Part shown: positions 34,175 through 43,103 of the stretch, piece after piece
Numbering within the stretch: position 1 is the stretch's first letter
How the letters are laid out: each line of letters opens with the position of its first letter
Assembly (NCBI GenBank): GCA_016125385.1
Contig: WGLV01000033.1
Span: forward strand, 1-64,000
Direction: 5' to 3'
DNA from: a bacterium
Lineage (GTDB): Bacteria; Hinthialibacterota; Hinthialibacteria; Hinthialibacterales; Hinthialibacteraceae
Length of the DNA stretch: 64,000 nt
Position numbers and translations under genes: made by a program
Notes under the pieces: model-generated
Databases searched by the model: none
Told to the model about the DNA's origin: nothing
Seen by the model: the letters and a program-made list of their open reading frames with translations, nothing else

Positions 34175-35362
34175 ATGCTCATTCTGGTCGCCAACGTGGG
34201 CAGCACCTCGTTCAAATACCGTCTGTTTCAATACCCCGGCGAGACGCTTGCCGCACAGGGCCGCATCGAACGCATCGGAGCCGGCGCGGGAACCGCTTCA
34301 TGGAAACACGGCGATTCAACAGGCGGCGCCGAGGCGGAGTTCCCCACCCATCGTGAAGCCATCCAGTTTACGCTCGCCCAGCTCGAACGCGACGGCGCGC
34401 TCGGTGGAGAGGGATTGGGATGCGTGGCCTTTAAAACCGTCATCGCGAAAGGCCTTGTCGGATGCGAACTGCTTGATGAACGCGTTCTCAAGGCGATGGA
34501 AGACTACGTCTTTCTGGCGCCAGCGCATAACCCGCCGTACATCGCCGCGATCCGCCTGTTTCGCGAGCTGCTTCCCGAAACGCCGCTGGTCGGTCTGTTC
34601 GAGCCCGCTTTTCATCTGACGATGCCCGATTACGCACGCGTCTATCCCATCCCGAAGGAGTGGCGCGAAAAACACGCCATTCAGCGATACGGCTTCCACG
34701 GCGCGTCGCATCGGTACGTGTCGCAACGCGTGCCGCAACTGATGAACCGCGAGCCGGATGAGATCAACATCATCTCCTGTCACCTGGGCGGCAGCTCATC
34801 GATGTGCGCCATTCAGAGCGGGCGCTCGATCGACACCACGATGGGCTTCACCCCTCAGACCGGGCTCTTTCACGCCACGCGCGTGGGCGACTTCGACCCG
34901 TTCGCCGTGTTGTACATGATGAAGGTGGAAGGGCTCAGCGTGGATGACGCCGTCGAGCAGTTGACGCGTGAAAGCGGCCTCAAGGGTTTGTCGGGCGGCT
35001 CAGACGACATGCGCGATATCGAAGAAGCGATGGACGCGGGCGACGATAACGCGCGTCTGGCTTTTGAAGCGCTCTGTTACGCCATCAAAAAATATATTGG
35101 CGCCTATGTAGCGGTTTTGGGCCGTGTCGATTGCGTCGCGTTCGCCGGCGGCATCGGCGAGCGGGGCTGGAGAGTAAGAGAAAAGGCCCTTTCCGGCCTG
35201 GAGCACTTGGGGATTTACCTGGACGAAGATAAAAATAAACAGTGCGTTGGCGACGAAGGCGCCATTCACGGCGTCACCGCCCCCACCGCCATCTGGGTGG
35301 TCCCCACCAATGAAGAGCTCATCGTGGCCCGAGCGGCGTATGAACGGCTTCAAACCGCCTGA
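34175..35362 (+). CDS. Divergent acetate kinase-like protein
   Basis: A 395-residue ASKHA-fold protein of the acetate/propionate kinase family. N7 (ANVGSTSFKYRLF), H175 (RYGFHGASHRYVS), R236 (HATRVGDFDP) and E380 (VPTNEE) match catalytic residues of known AckA. However the GHRVVHGG motif is replaced by VAFKTVIAKG, so the acyl-binding Arg is Lys87, the usual Asp of FDTAFH is Glu143 (LFEPAFH), and the CHLGNG loop reads CHLGGS. It may act on another acid or be altered in activity. CAGGAGA precedes the ATG. No pta gene is adjacent. Confidence 0.85.
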   Translation: MLILVANVGSTSFKYRLFQYPGETLAAQGRIERIGAGAGTASWKHGDSTGGAEAEFPTHREAIQFTLAQLERDGALGGEGLGCVAFKTVIAKGLVGCELLDERVLKAMEDYVFLAPAHNPPYIAAIRLFRELLPETPLVGLFEPAFHLTMPDYARVYPIPKEWREKHAIQRYGFHGASHRYVSQRVPQLMNREPDEINIISCHLGGSSSMCAIQSGRSIDTTMGFTPQTGLFHATRVGDFDPFAVLYMMKVEGLSVDDAVEQLTRESGLKGLSGGSDDMRDIEEAMDAGDDNARLAFEALCYAIKKYIGAYVAVLGRVDCVAFAGGIGERGWRVREKALSGLEHLGIYLDEDKNKQCVGDEGAIHGVTAPTAIWVVPTNEELIVARAAYERLQTA

Positions 35363-35434
35363 ATCCCGCCACGGCTGAAGCCCTGATCACGCGGCTTTCA
35401 AAGCCAGTGCAATTCCCTATCGGAAGGTACAACC

Positions 35435-36400
35435 GTGCGCGCGAATTATAAAATGCTGAAGGTCTTCGCCGGGCTCTCCAACCGGCCCCTCGCCCGTGAA
35501 ATCTGCCAGTTTCTCGATATCCCTCTCGGCGAAGTCGAAATCATCGAGTTTAAAAATGAAAACCTGTTCGTGAAGATCGCGGAGAACGTCCGCGAGTGCG
35601 ACGTGTTCGTCATTCAAACCTCGACCTCGCCGGTGAACACTCGGCTGATCGAGATGCTGTTGATGATCGACGCGCTCAAACACGCCTCCGCCGCGCGCAT
35701 CACCGCCGTTCTGCCGTATTTCCCCTACGTCCGATCCGATAAAAAAGACCAGCCGAGAATTTCCATCGCGGCGCGCCTCATGGCCGACCTGCTCGACGCC
35801 GCCGGGGCCGACCGCATTCTGACCATGAACCTGCACTCGTTTCAGATTCAGGGTTTTTTCCGCATGCCGGCCGATCACCTGCTGGCCACGCCCGTTCTGA
35901 TCGATTATTTCCGTAAAACCGACCTGGAAAACACCGTGGTGGTCGCCCCCGACGCGGGCAGCGCCAAGCGCGCCGAAAAATACGCCACGCTGCTCGACCT
36001 GCCGATGGCGATCGTCGACAAACGCCGCATCGGCAATCAGGATCACGCCGTCGCCAAACACATCATCGGCGAAGTCAAAGGCAAACGCGCCCTCATTTTC
36101 GACGATGAAATCAGCACCGGCGGCTCGCTGGTCAACACCGCCGACATTCTCGCGGAACAGGGCGTCACCGACATCCGCGCGGGCGTGATTCATCCCGTGT
36201 TGTGCGGCGAAGCCGTCGAGCGCATTCAAAACTCGAATATCAGCGAAGTAATCGTCACTAACACCATCCCGGTGGAGGGCGAAAAAAAGATCGACAAGAT
36301 CAAGGTGCTTTCGGTGGCCAAGATGTTCGCCAAGGCGATCAACCGCATCCACAACGGCGAGTCGGTCAGCGTCTTGTTCTCGCCCTTTGAAAACTTTTAA
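35435..36400 (+). CDS. prs: Ribose-phosphate pyrophosphokinase
   Basis: A 321-residue enzyme that makes PRPP from ribose 5-phosphate and ATP. The family motifs are present with changes: YFPYVRSDKKDQPRISIAAR (ATP loop), MNLHSFQIQGFF, VVAPDAGSAKRAEKYA and the PRPP loop FDDEISTGGSLVNTA. GTG start after GGAAGG. The differences from classical Prs (SDKKDQPR, DEISTGG) suggest a divergent or class II-like member. It is on the same strand as the kinase-like gene before and the small gene after. Confidence 0.88.
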   Translation: MRANYKMLKVFAGLSNRPLAREICQFLDIPLGEVEIIEFKNENLFVKIAENVRECDVFVIQTSTSPVNTRLIEMLLMIDALKHASAARITAVLPYFPYVRSDKKDQPRISIAARLMADLLDAAGADRILTMNLHSFQIQGFFRMPADHLLATPVLIDYFRKTDLENTVVVAPDAGSAKRAEKYATLLDLPMAIVDKRRIGNQDHAVAKHIIGEVKGKRALIFDDEISTGGSLVNTADILAEQGVTDIRAGVIHPVLCGEAVERIQNSNISEVIVTNTIPVEGEKKIDKIKVLSVAKMFAKAINRIHNGESVSVLFSPFENF

Positions 36401-36427
36401 CCCCGGCGTGTGGAGTCAGATTCATTC

Positions 36428-36796
36428 ATGAGTAAACGTAAACAGGAATACGAAGAGGGCTTTGAACGGTTGTGCGGCTTCATGGAAGAGCTCATGCGCA
36501 TCCGTATGCTGCCCGACCGGGGCGACATCGACGCCGAACTCAAGGCGATTCCCGCGGTACGCGCGGCGGGCGTCGATTACGTGTTGCGCGACGCCGCCAA
36601 AGACGCCTTTTTCGTCATTGTTGAAGAAACGTACAGGCGGCATGACGACGTCATGCCCGAACACGTTCATTTTGAATTGCTACCCTCCAGCATGGACGAA
36701 CCCAAGACGCTCGACCGCATGCTGACGATGGGATTGCCTCCTGAGGAGCCGAAAGAGGAATCCTCCACAAAACCCGCAACCCGCCGTAAAACCTGA
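36428..36796 (+). CDS. Hypothetical protein
   Basis: A 122-residue, acidic, probably cytoplasmic protein (YEEGFERLCGFMEELMRIR, then ELKAIPAVRAAGVDYVLRDAA), ending in a Lys/Arg-rich tail. It lies 27 bp after prs and is probably co-transcribed with it. No family is recognised. Confidence 0.65.
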   Translation: MSKRKQEYEEGFERLCGFMEELMRIRMLPDRGDIDAELKAIPAVRAAGVDYVLRDAAKDAFFVIVEETYRRHDDVMPEHVHFELLPSSMDEPKTLDRMLTMGLPPEEPKEESSTKPATRRKT

Positions 36797-36797
36797 C

Positions 36798-36831
36798 GGT
36801 TCCCTGAGCCTGCTCACCACATCAGGGAACC
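36798..36831. terminator. Hairpin between convergent genes, overlapping the bshC stop codon
   Basis: GGTTCCCTGA (36798-36807) pairs perfectly with TCAGGGAACC (36822-36831) around a 14-base loop. The stop codon of bshC on the minus strand is at 36822-36824 inside the stem. The U-runs on both sides are weak, so termination strength is uncertain. Confidence 0.55.
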
Positions 36832-38444
36832 AGCACGCAGGCATGCGCCCCCGCCGGCAGCGTCTCCAGCAGCGAAACCAGTTCACCAAACATCGCGGGG
36901 CCGTATTTCAGAAAGAGCGTAACGACTCCGTGGCAGCGTTCCTGCGGGGAATGTTCGGGCGCCAGCGCGGCCTGAACCGCTTCGATCTGTTCGCGCGCCT
37001 GGCTCTCCTTATCAGCCTGACGGCGCAATAGCAGGTTTTCGCTGTTTTCAATTTCTTTTTCAATTTTGCCGATGTTTTTTTCGAGCGGTTTGACGATGGT
37101 CGGGTCCGCTTCATTCGCGGCGGCTCGCAGGCTTTCAGCCCACTGGCGTAACGCCGCCCGCAGAGGCTCCGCATCGGGCGCGGCGCCCCGCTCTCCCACG
37201 ATCCGCTTGAGCAACGCGGCGGGATCACGCCCCAGATCGTCGAACGCGAGGTTGTATTTTTCGATGGCGCGGCGGTCGCGCGATTCGATCAGCGTCAGCC
37301 CCGTGCGAGGCGCCAGGGCTGGACGTTCGACGCCGTGGCGGCGATACAATCCGTCGAGCAGAAAATGATACGCGGTCTCGCCAGGCCCCAGCACGGATGC
37401 GGCGACGGGCAGAATCGCGTCCTGAACCACCGGCCGCAGAATAGCGGAAGGTGAAAACGCTCCGGGGGTTTGTTCGAGAAGATTCATCATCGTTTCCGCT
37501 TCAACGGCGCCATCGCCGGTTTCGAAACGCCCCTCGCGAAAATAAACCGCCAACCGGCGCGAATCGCGAATCAGAAAAAACGAGGTGCGGTCTTCGGCTT
37601 TGTGTAACTGCGGTTCCAGCCCGGCCTCTCGCACCCGTTCGGCGGCGGCTTCGACCTCCCGCGACGCGGCGGACGGTTCCCGCAACTCGCGGCGCATGAT
37701 CGGAACGGCGGCGCGGCGCATGAAGCCGTCTTCAGGCCTGAAGATCAGCAATCCTTCGTCCGCGAACAGCGTCCACAGCAGCGCGTCGAACGCGTCGGGA
37801 TACGGCGCTGCGCTGCTTGCGCATTCGCGGATCGTTTCCAGCAGCGGCGCCTTCCATTCGGAAGGATGCGTGCTTTGATCCAGTGAGCCGGTCAGATCGC
37901 CGAGCGGGAAATCAGCGGCGGGGATCGTGTACAGCGGTTGGCGGTCGTGTTCACGCGGCCAGGTATACGTCACCGGCGCACGGTCTTTCGACAGCCAGTG
38001 AATGCTTGCGATCTCCTCAAAATCATGGTCTTCGGAGGCGGTCCAGAATGCGGGAAGAAACACGCCGCGTCCCTCGTTCGTCCAGCGCCGGGCCAGCGCG
38101 ATCGCCTGCGCCGCCTTGTAAACGGTCAGCAGCGGCCCGCCCATCGCGCCGGGCTGCTGCCCCGCGATGACCAGCATGACGCCGGGCTCGCGCAGACGAT
38201 CCACGGCCTCCAGCGCCGAGGCGGGGGCGCGGCGGCGGCGCATGGATTCACTCAGTCCATCGGCCAGCGCGGCGCGATCGATCGAAGCGTCCGCGTAACG
38301 GCGCCGCGCGGCGATCGCGTCATCCAACCGGCTCATCGACGGCGGAGCGAGTTCGCGCAACGCCTCGGGCGGCTCGAGCAGCGCTTTATAATAAGGATAA
38401 ACCGACTCCGCCCTACGAAGCGGCCAGTTCGAATACAATTCCAT
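36822..38444 (-). CDS. bshC: Bacillithiol biosynthesis cysteine-adding enzyme BshC
   Basis: A 540-residue cytoplasmic enzyme that adds cysteine to glucosaminyl-malate in bacillithiol synthesis. The family signatures VIAGQQPGAMGGPLLTVYKA and FWTASEDHDFEEIASIHWL are clear, followed by the long helical and coiled-coil C-terminal part (IEKEIENSENLLLRRQADK). Length is normal. BshA and BshB are not in the window. It is divergent from the RlmI-like gene with only 17 bp between start codons, so the promoters must overlap coding DNA. Confidence 0.93.
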   Translation of the reverse strand: MELYSNWPLRRAESVYPYYKALLEPPEALRELAPPSMSRLDDAIAARRRYADASIDRAALADGLSESMRRRRAPASALEAVDRLREPGVMLVIAGQQPGAMGGPLLTVYKAAQAIALARRWTNEGRGVFLPAFWTASEDHDFEEIASIHWLSKDRAPVTYTWPREHDRQPLYTIPAADFPLGDLTGSLDQSTHPSEWKAPLLETIRECASSAAPYPDAFDALLWTLFADEGLLIFRPEDGFMRRAAVPIMRRELREPSAASREVEAAAERVREAGLEPQLHKAEDRTSFFLIRDSRRLAVYFREGRFETGDGAVEAETMMNLLEQTPGAFSPSAILRPVVQDAILPVAASVLGPGETAYHFLLDGLYRRHGVERPALAPRTGLTLIESRDRRAIEKYNLAFDDLGRDPAALLKRIVGERGAAPDAEPLRAALRQWAESLRAAANEADPTIVKPLEKNIGKIEKEIENSENLLLRRQADKESQAREQIEAVQAALAPEHSPQERCHGVVTLFLKYGPAMFGELVSLLETLPAGAHACVLVP

Positions 38445-38461
38445 AAAGAGACTCCAACGCC

Positions 38462-39661
38462 ATGACTGAAATACTGAGTGAAGCCATTCTGATTAAACCC
38501 CGTCAGGGCCGCCGCGCCAAGAGCGGACACCCCTGGCTGTTCAGTAACGAGATCGGTCACCCATCACCGCGCCCTGAAGCGGGGGTCATCGCCCCCGTCC
38601 GGGATGAATCGGGCCATTTCATCGGTTGGGGGACCTATAATCCGCACAGTCTGGTGGCGGTCAGGTTGCTCTCACGCGATGCGAACGACGAACCCGGAAG
38701 CGTCGAATGGTTCGCGCGGCGCATCGAACGCGCCGCCGCCCTGCGCGAGCGCGTGTATCCGAGCCGCGATTCATACCGGCTGGTTTATGGCGAATCGGAT
38801 GGCTTGCCCGGCGTGGTGATTGACCGCTATGGCGGCGCGCTCGCCGTCCAGACGCTGTCGGCGGGTATGGAACGCCTGATCGAGCCATTGATTGAAGCGC
38901 TGAAAAAGACGCTCTCTCCCAAAGTCATCGTATTACGCAACGATAACGACAAGCGCGAGCTCGAAAACCTGCCGTCATACGTCCGCGTGGCGCATGGCGA
39001 TATCGGCGGTCCCATCAAGTTTGATGAAAACGGTTCCATACTCGCCGCCGATCTATTGGGCGGACAGAAAACCGGACACTTTTTCGATCAGGCCGATAAC
39101 CGCGAAGCGCTGGCGGCCTTCGCCGAGGGCGCGCGCGTGCTGGACGTATTTTCTCATTCAGGAGCGTGGGCGATCCGAATGTTGAAGGCGGGAGCCCGAT
39201 CGGCGGTGGCGATCGATTCGTCTCAACCCGCTCTCGACCTCGCCCGGCTCAACGCCGAGCGCAACGGGTTTTCAGGCCGGTTATTGTGTGAACAGGGCGA
39301 CGCGTTCAAGTGGTTCACCGAGCAGCGGCGGGACGGAGAACCTTTCGATATCGTCATCACCGACCCGCCCGCCTTCGCCAGGAGCGCCAAACAGGCCAAC
39401 AAGGCGTTGCGCGGGTATGAAGACATCAACCGGCAGGCGATTCATGGCGTCCGTCCCGGCGGCATTCTCTGCGCGTGTTCGTGTTCGTATTTCGTCAACG
39501 AAGACATGTTCCTCAACGCTCTGTTCAGCGCCGCCGCGCGCGAACGGCGTCATCTCAAGATTCTTGAAATCCGGGGACAGGCCAAAGACCACCCGGTGTT
39601 GGCTTCGATGCCCGAATCGCGCTATCTCAAGTGCGTGATCGCGGTTGTGGAGCCGTGGTAA
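38462..39661 (+). CDS. RlmI-type class I SAM-dependent rRNA methyltransferase
   Basis: A 399-residue enzyme of the RlmI/RlmK family. The N-terminal PUA-like domain shows GRRAKSGHPWLFSNEIG. The central EEHAD-like domain contains YGESDGLPGVVIDRYGG. The catalytic domain has VLDVFSHSGAWAIRMLKAGA for SAM and TDPPAFARS at the active site. Known members methylate C5 of cytosine 1962 in 23S rRNA; exact target here is inferred. It is divergent from bshC. Confidence 0.9.
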   Translation: MTEILSEAILIKPRQGRRAKSGHPWLFSNEIGHPSPRPEAGVIAPVRDESGHFIGWGTYNPHSLVAVRLLSRDANDEPGSVEWFARRIERAAALRERVYPSRDSYRLVYGESDGLPGVVIDRYGGALAVQTLSAGMERLIEPLIEALKKTLSPKVIVLRNDNDKRELENLPSYVRVAHGDIGGPIKFDENGSILAADLLGGQKTGHFFDQADNREALAAFAEGARVLDVFSHSGAWAIRMLKAGARSAVAIDSSQPALDLARLNAERNGFSGRLLCEQGDAFKWFTEQRRDGEPFDIVITDPPAFARSAKQANKALRGYEDINRQAIHGVRPGGILCACSCSYFVNEDMFLNALFSAAARERRHLKILEIRGQAKDHPVLASMPESRYLKCVIAVVEPW

Positions 39662-39663
39662 GT

Positions 39664-40494
39664 TCACCAGCCGCCGCTGGCGCCGCCGCCGCCGGATGAG
39701 CCGCCTCCAAAACCGCCGAAGCCTCCGCCGCTGAAACCGCCTCCGCCGAACCCCCCGCCAAAGTGCGAGCCGCCGTCCCAGTGCGACCGGCGTCCGCCGC
39801 CATTCATCATCATCATGAGAATCAACAGGCGGGGATGACGGATGAACATATAGACGAAGAAGATCATCATCAGGATCCCGAAGATGCCGCCGAATGGATT
39901 TCCCCCGGCATGCGATCGGGATGACCGGCGTTGCGGTTGCGCCTGGCGCTCCACCGCAGCGGCGCCCTGGAAAGAGGAAAGGTCTATGCCACGCTCGGCG
40001 GCGATGGCGGAGATCGCCGCCTGAGAGAACGCCAGCAGTCCGCCGCCGAAGTCGCCCCGCCGAAACGCGGGGACCATGTTGTCTTCAGCCAGTTTGTAGG
40101 CGCGCAGGTCGGGCATGTCGCCTTCCATGCCATACCCCACCTCGACTCGCCAGCGCCGGTCCTGAACCGAAACCAGCACCAGCATCCCGTTATTTTTCCC
40201 CTTCTGTCCGATCCCCCACTGGGTAAACAGGTCGTTGGCGGCGTCCTCCACCGTCGCGAAGCCATATTCGCTCAGATTGTTGATGGTGACGAACGCTAAC
40301 TGATCGCTCGTCAGTTCCTGAAACCGCTTTGACATCGCGTTGATACGATTCTCGTTTTGCGGATCGATCGCATTCGCGAAATCGGAGACGTAATTCCCGG
40401 GTTTGGGCCACGGCTTTGACGCGGCGGCGGCGTACAGCGAGCCCAGTATGACCAGACTCGCAAGAAGCGTGGTTCTGATCGCGGCGCGCATCAT
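39664..40494 (-). CDS. TPM domain protein with Gly/Ser-rich tail
   Basis: A 276-residue exported protein. A signal peptide (TTLLASLVILGSLYAAAA) precedes a TPM (DUF477) domain of about 120 residues (YVSDFANAIDPQNENRI, WRVEVGYGMEGDMPD). A membrane helix lies at about 204-223, and the C terminus is a GGGGFSGGGFGG-type glycine-rich tail. Related proteins are named putative phosphatases or photosystem-repair factors, with uncertain activity. It overlaps the preceding minus-strand gene by four bases. Confidence 0.88.
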   Translation of the reverse strand: MMRAAIRTTLLASLVILGSLYAAAASKPWPKPGNYVSDFANAIDPQNENRINAMSKRFQELTSDQLAFVTINNLSEYGFATVEDAANDLFTQWGIGQKGKNNGMLVLVSVQDRRWRVEVGYGMEGDMPDLRAYKLAEDNMVPAFRRGDFGGGLLAFSQAAISAIAAERGIDLSSFQGAAAVERQAQPQRRSSRSHAGGNPFGGIFGILMMIFFVYMFIRHPRLLILMMMMNGGGRRSHWDGGSHFGGGFGGGGFSGGGFGGFGGGSSGGGGASGGW

Positions 40495-41240
40495 GCCGTC
40501 ACCCGATCGATCAACGCGGCCAGTTGCAGCAGCATGGCGACGTAATCGGCGTAGACGGCGGCCGCGTCGGCTTTCGCTATGGGCGCGCGCCCCGTAGCGT
40601 GGTCGAATACGCGAATCGCGGGCGCCAGGGTCACTCCATCATGCCCGTCGAGCGCTTTCAGCGCGTCCTCGCGGTTGACTGGGGGCTTCTCTTCCCCCAT
40701 AAACCGCAGCAGGTTGCGATAGACCGGCATGAGCTGCTTCTGCGCGTCCGTCAGGATGTCGAGCAGAGCGATCTGTTCGCTCTCCCGCTCGATGTACGCC
40801 TGGCGCATGCGAATCAGCTTGCCCTTGATCTGTTCTTCCAACTTGGTGCGCAGTTCGGGCAGGGGAATAACCAGCCCCGCCACGCGATCGGTCTCGCCAT
40901 ATACGAAACTGTGCTTGTCCTGAATCTCGATGAACTCAAGCGGAAAGGTGTCGGCGGAACGCTCAAAGGTCTCCACGCCCAGGCAGAGCGGGGCGATAAT
41001 GCGCCGTTTGAGCGCGCTTTTGACGGCGGGGTGAAGCCGCCGCGCCTTATCGAGGTCGAACGACTTGAACAGGATCAGCGAGTTCACGTCCGACGTTTTG
41101 GGATTGTAATCAGCGGTAATTACGCTGCCGTACAGGTAAATTGAATCGATTTCATCTCCGAACGTCTCGATGGCCCGATCGAAAAATGTTTTTATATGGG
41201 GCCTGATCGCTTCGTGCGCCGCGTCAACAGAAAAAGTCAT
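40491..41240 (-). CDS. Nucleotidyltransferase-fold protein with altered motif
   Basis: A 249-residue cytoplasmic protein. Residues about 28-55 (DSIYLYGSVITADYNPKTSD followed by VNSLILF) have the GS-x-D pattern of polymerase beta-type nucleotidyltransferases, but the usual DxD/DxE is DxN. The C-terminal half is helical. GGAG lies 8 bases upstream of the ATG. It overlaps the TPM gene by four bases, so the two are translated together. It may be an inactive or unusual family member. Confidence 0.65.
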   Translation of the reverse strand: MTFSVDAAHEAIRPHIKTFFDRAIETFGDEIDSIYLYGSVITADYNPKTSDVNSLILFKSFDLDKARRLHPAVKSALKRRIIAPLCLGVETFERSADTFPLEFIEIQDKHSFVYGETDRVAGLVIPLPELRTKLEEQIKGKLIRMRQAYIERESEQIALLDILTDAQKQLMPVYRNLLRFMGEEKPPVNREDALKALDGHDGVTLAPAIRVFDHATGRAPIAKADAAAVYADYVAMLLQLAALIDRVTA

Positions 41241-41410
41241 TCGCCATCTCCTGATTGAATGGATAAAACTACGGAACAATCCGGCGGAAAGTTGCGTCTT
41301 ACCTCTTATGCGCCGGATTTTTCATTCATTTCCCGGCTTAAAATGCCGAAACTACCAATTAGTAAAGCGTTTGTCAAAACCGGTTCGTTATGAACTCTGA
41401 CACAATTGGT

Positions 41411-41436
41411 GAAAATCACAAGGAAACGTGATTTTC
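41411..41436. other. Hairpin in the gap before the porin gene
   Basis: GAAAATCAC (41411-41419) pairs with GTGATTTTC (41428-41436). The 374-bp gap 41241-41614 holds no gene that I can support. A TATAAT at 41477-41482 could be a -10 box for the porin gene, with only a poor -35 upstream. Confidence 0.45.
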
Positions 41437-41614
41437 GCCACGGTGAATCCGAACATTACGTTGGCGTCAAAAATAATATAATCTTCAACCGCAGGGGAGT
41501 AAAATTTGCGAATGTTTTGTCGTTTAGCGCCTTCCTGAATACTATTCCAAATTAAAACCCTGCGTGTATCGATTTTGATTCCGCCCGTTCGGGCGTCTGA
41601 TAAGGATTACGAAT

Positions 41615-43006
41615 ATGACCCGGGGAATATTTCTCAGCCTGCTGATTGTTTTCGCCGCCACGTCTCCCGCATGGTCCGCCGATGAAAAACAAACCGTCGA
41701 ACAACGGTTGCAGAAGTTGGAAGAAGAGAACGCTCAGCTTCGTTCGATGATTGAAAAACTTCAGGAACGCCTGAATGGTTCCGCCAATCAGAACGAAAAA
41801 GCCGCGGATGAAAGCGGCAAGAAGAAAAAGAAAAAAGACGGCGCCCAAGAGGACGCGGATTCAGGCAAGAAGGATGACGCCTCGAAAAAAGACGAGCCAG
41901 CCAAAGACGAATCGAAGAAAGACGCGAAAGAAGAAGAACGCAAGGACTTTCCCTGGCTGCCCTCGCTCGATAACGAATATTTCCAACTCGGCGGACGCCT
42001 GCGCTTTGGTTATTTTGACGTGGAAAACGAAAAGCGCATCCCCTCCGCGATCCCCGAAAACCCCGGCGGAACCTTCGATCTCGACGAATTCCGCCTGGAG
42101 CTGGAAGCCGACTTTTCTGAAAAAATCCGGCTTTACACAAAATTCGACGCCGTGCATGAAAGCAGCGGCAGCGAATTAACCGAAGCGTACGTCGAATTCA
42201 GCGATCTGCCATTTTCATCAACCTTCACCGCCGGTCTTCAGGAACCGTTTTACCGGCCTTCACGCGATACGCGGTATTACCCGCTGGCGGGACGCGCCTT
42301 CTGGCGCGACCGCGACCTGGGCGTGATCTGGAAAAGCGAATTCGACCCCGTCTACGTATACGGTTCGTTCACCAACGGCCTCTCAATGGATGATCAGGAG
42401 CTCGGGCAAGATGATTCAGCCCCCATGATCAGCATCGACCGGAGCGATTATGACTTCGACAACAACCGCGAATTCAGCGGCGGCGTTGGAGTGAAGTGGG
42501 ACTTCGGCGACTGGGGCGACGTCGACCTGATGGGCTTCGGGGTATTCGGCCGCCTGGGACGCGACGATATCAGTTTTCTTCAAAACGAAGTGCCGGGGTA
42601 CGGCGTGTCACGCAACGCCAGCCGCCGCTGGGCCGGCGTCAATCTTGAATACGACATCAGCCATTGGGATTTCTTCGCGCAGGCCATTCATGGCCGTGAC
42701 GGCGAGTTGCAACGCTTCGCCTGGTACCTGGAAGGCTCATACAAATTCGACATCGAGAATATCAAATATCTGAAGTCGCTGCGCCCGCTGGTTCGCTACG
42801 GCGAATACGACACCAACCTGACGGCGTTGCCCTACGCCTTTACCGGCTCACTGACCTGGAACCGTCAGCAGTGGCTCTTCGCATTGATTACCGAAATTAC
42901 CAATGACGTCTACTTCCACACCGAATACGCATGGAATCTGGAAGATACCGGCGGACCGGACGTCGATAACAACGAAGTTCTCTTCCTGTTGGAGGTCGAG
43001 TTTTAG
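41615..43006 (+). CDS. Outer-membrane porin, OprO/OprP-like, with coiled-coil N terminus
   Basis: A 463-residue protein. A signal peptide (MTRGIFLSLLIVFAATSPAWS) is followed by a coiled coil (LEEENAQLRSMIEKLQERL, about 33-51), then a Lys/Asp/Glu-rich low-complexity stretch (about 62-112). The remainder is an aromatic-rich beta-barrel (FQLGGRLRFGYFDVEN, YTKFDAVHESSGSELTEAYV) resembling phosphate-selective or poly-anion porins, ending in Phe (LEVEF), as outer-membrane barrels do. The coiled coil may anchor to peptidoglycan, as S-layer-type domains do (inference). Ion preference is unknown. Confidence 0.8.
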   Translation: MTRGIFLSLLIVFAATSPAWSADEKQTVEQRLQKLEEENAQLRSMIEKLQERLNGSANQNEKAADESGKKKKKKDGAQEDADSGKKDDASKKDEPAKDESKKDAKEEERKDFPWLPSLDNEYFQLGGRLRFGYFDVENEKRIPSAIPENPGGTFDLDEFRLELEADFSEKIRLYTKFDAVHESSGSELTEAYVEFSDLPFSSTFTAGLQEPFYRPSRDTRYYPLAGRAFWRDRDLGVIWKSEFDPVYVYGSFTNGLSMDDQELGQDDSAPMISIDRSDYDFDNNREFSGGVGVKWDFGDWGDVDLMGFGVFGRLGRDDISFLQNEVPGYGVSRNASRRWAGVNLEYDISHWDFFAQAIHGRDGELQRFAWYLEGSYKFDIENIKYLKSLRPLVRYGEYDTNLTALPYAFTGSLTWNRQQWLFALITEITNDVYFHTEYAWNLEDTGGPDVDNNEVLFLLEVEF

Positions 43007-43103
43007 CGAGGCTTAACAAAAGTTGGATATTTGCTGACAATAGGTTGAGTTTGCCCTAATGTTAGAAAGGATCATTATCGACTGAGGTATTGTTGCTATC
43101 ACA

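Noticed and set aside
35417-36352. 311-residue minus-strand open frame
   Set aside because: It lies opposite prs and is a shadow caused by high GC content at third positions.
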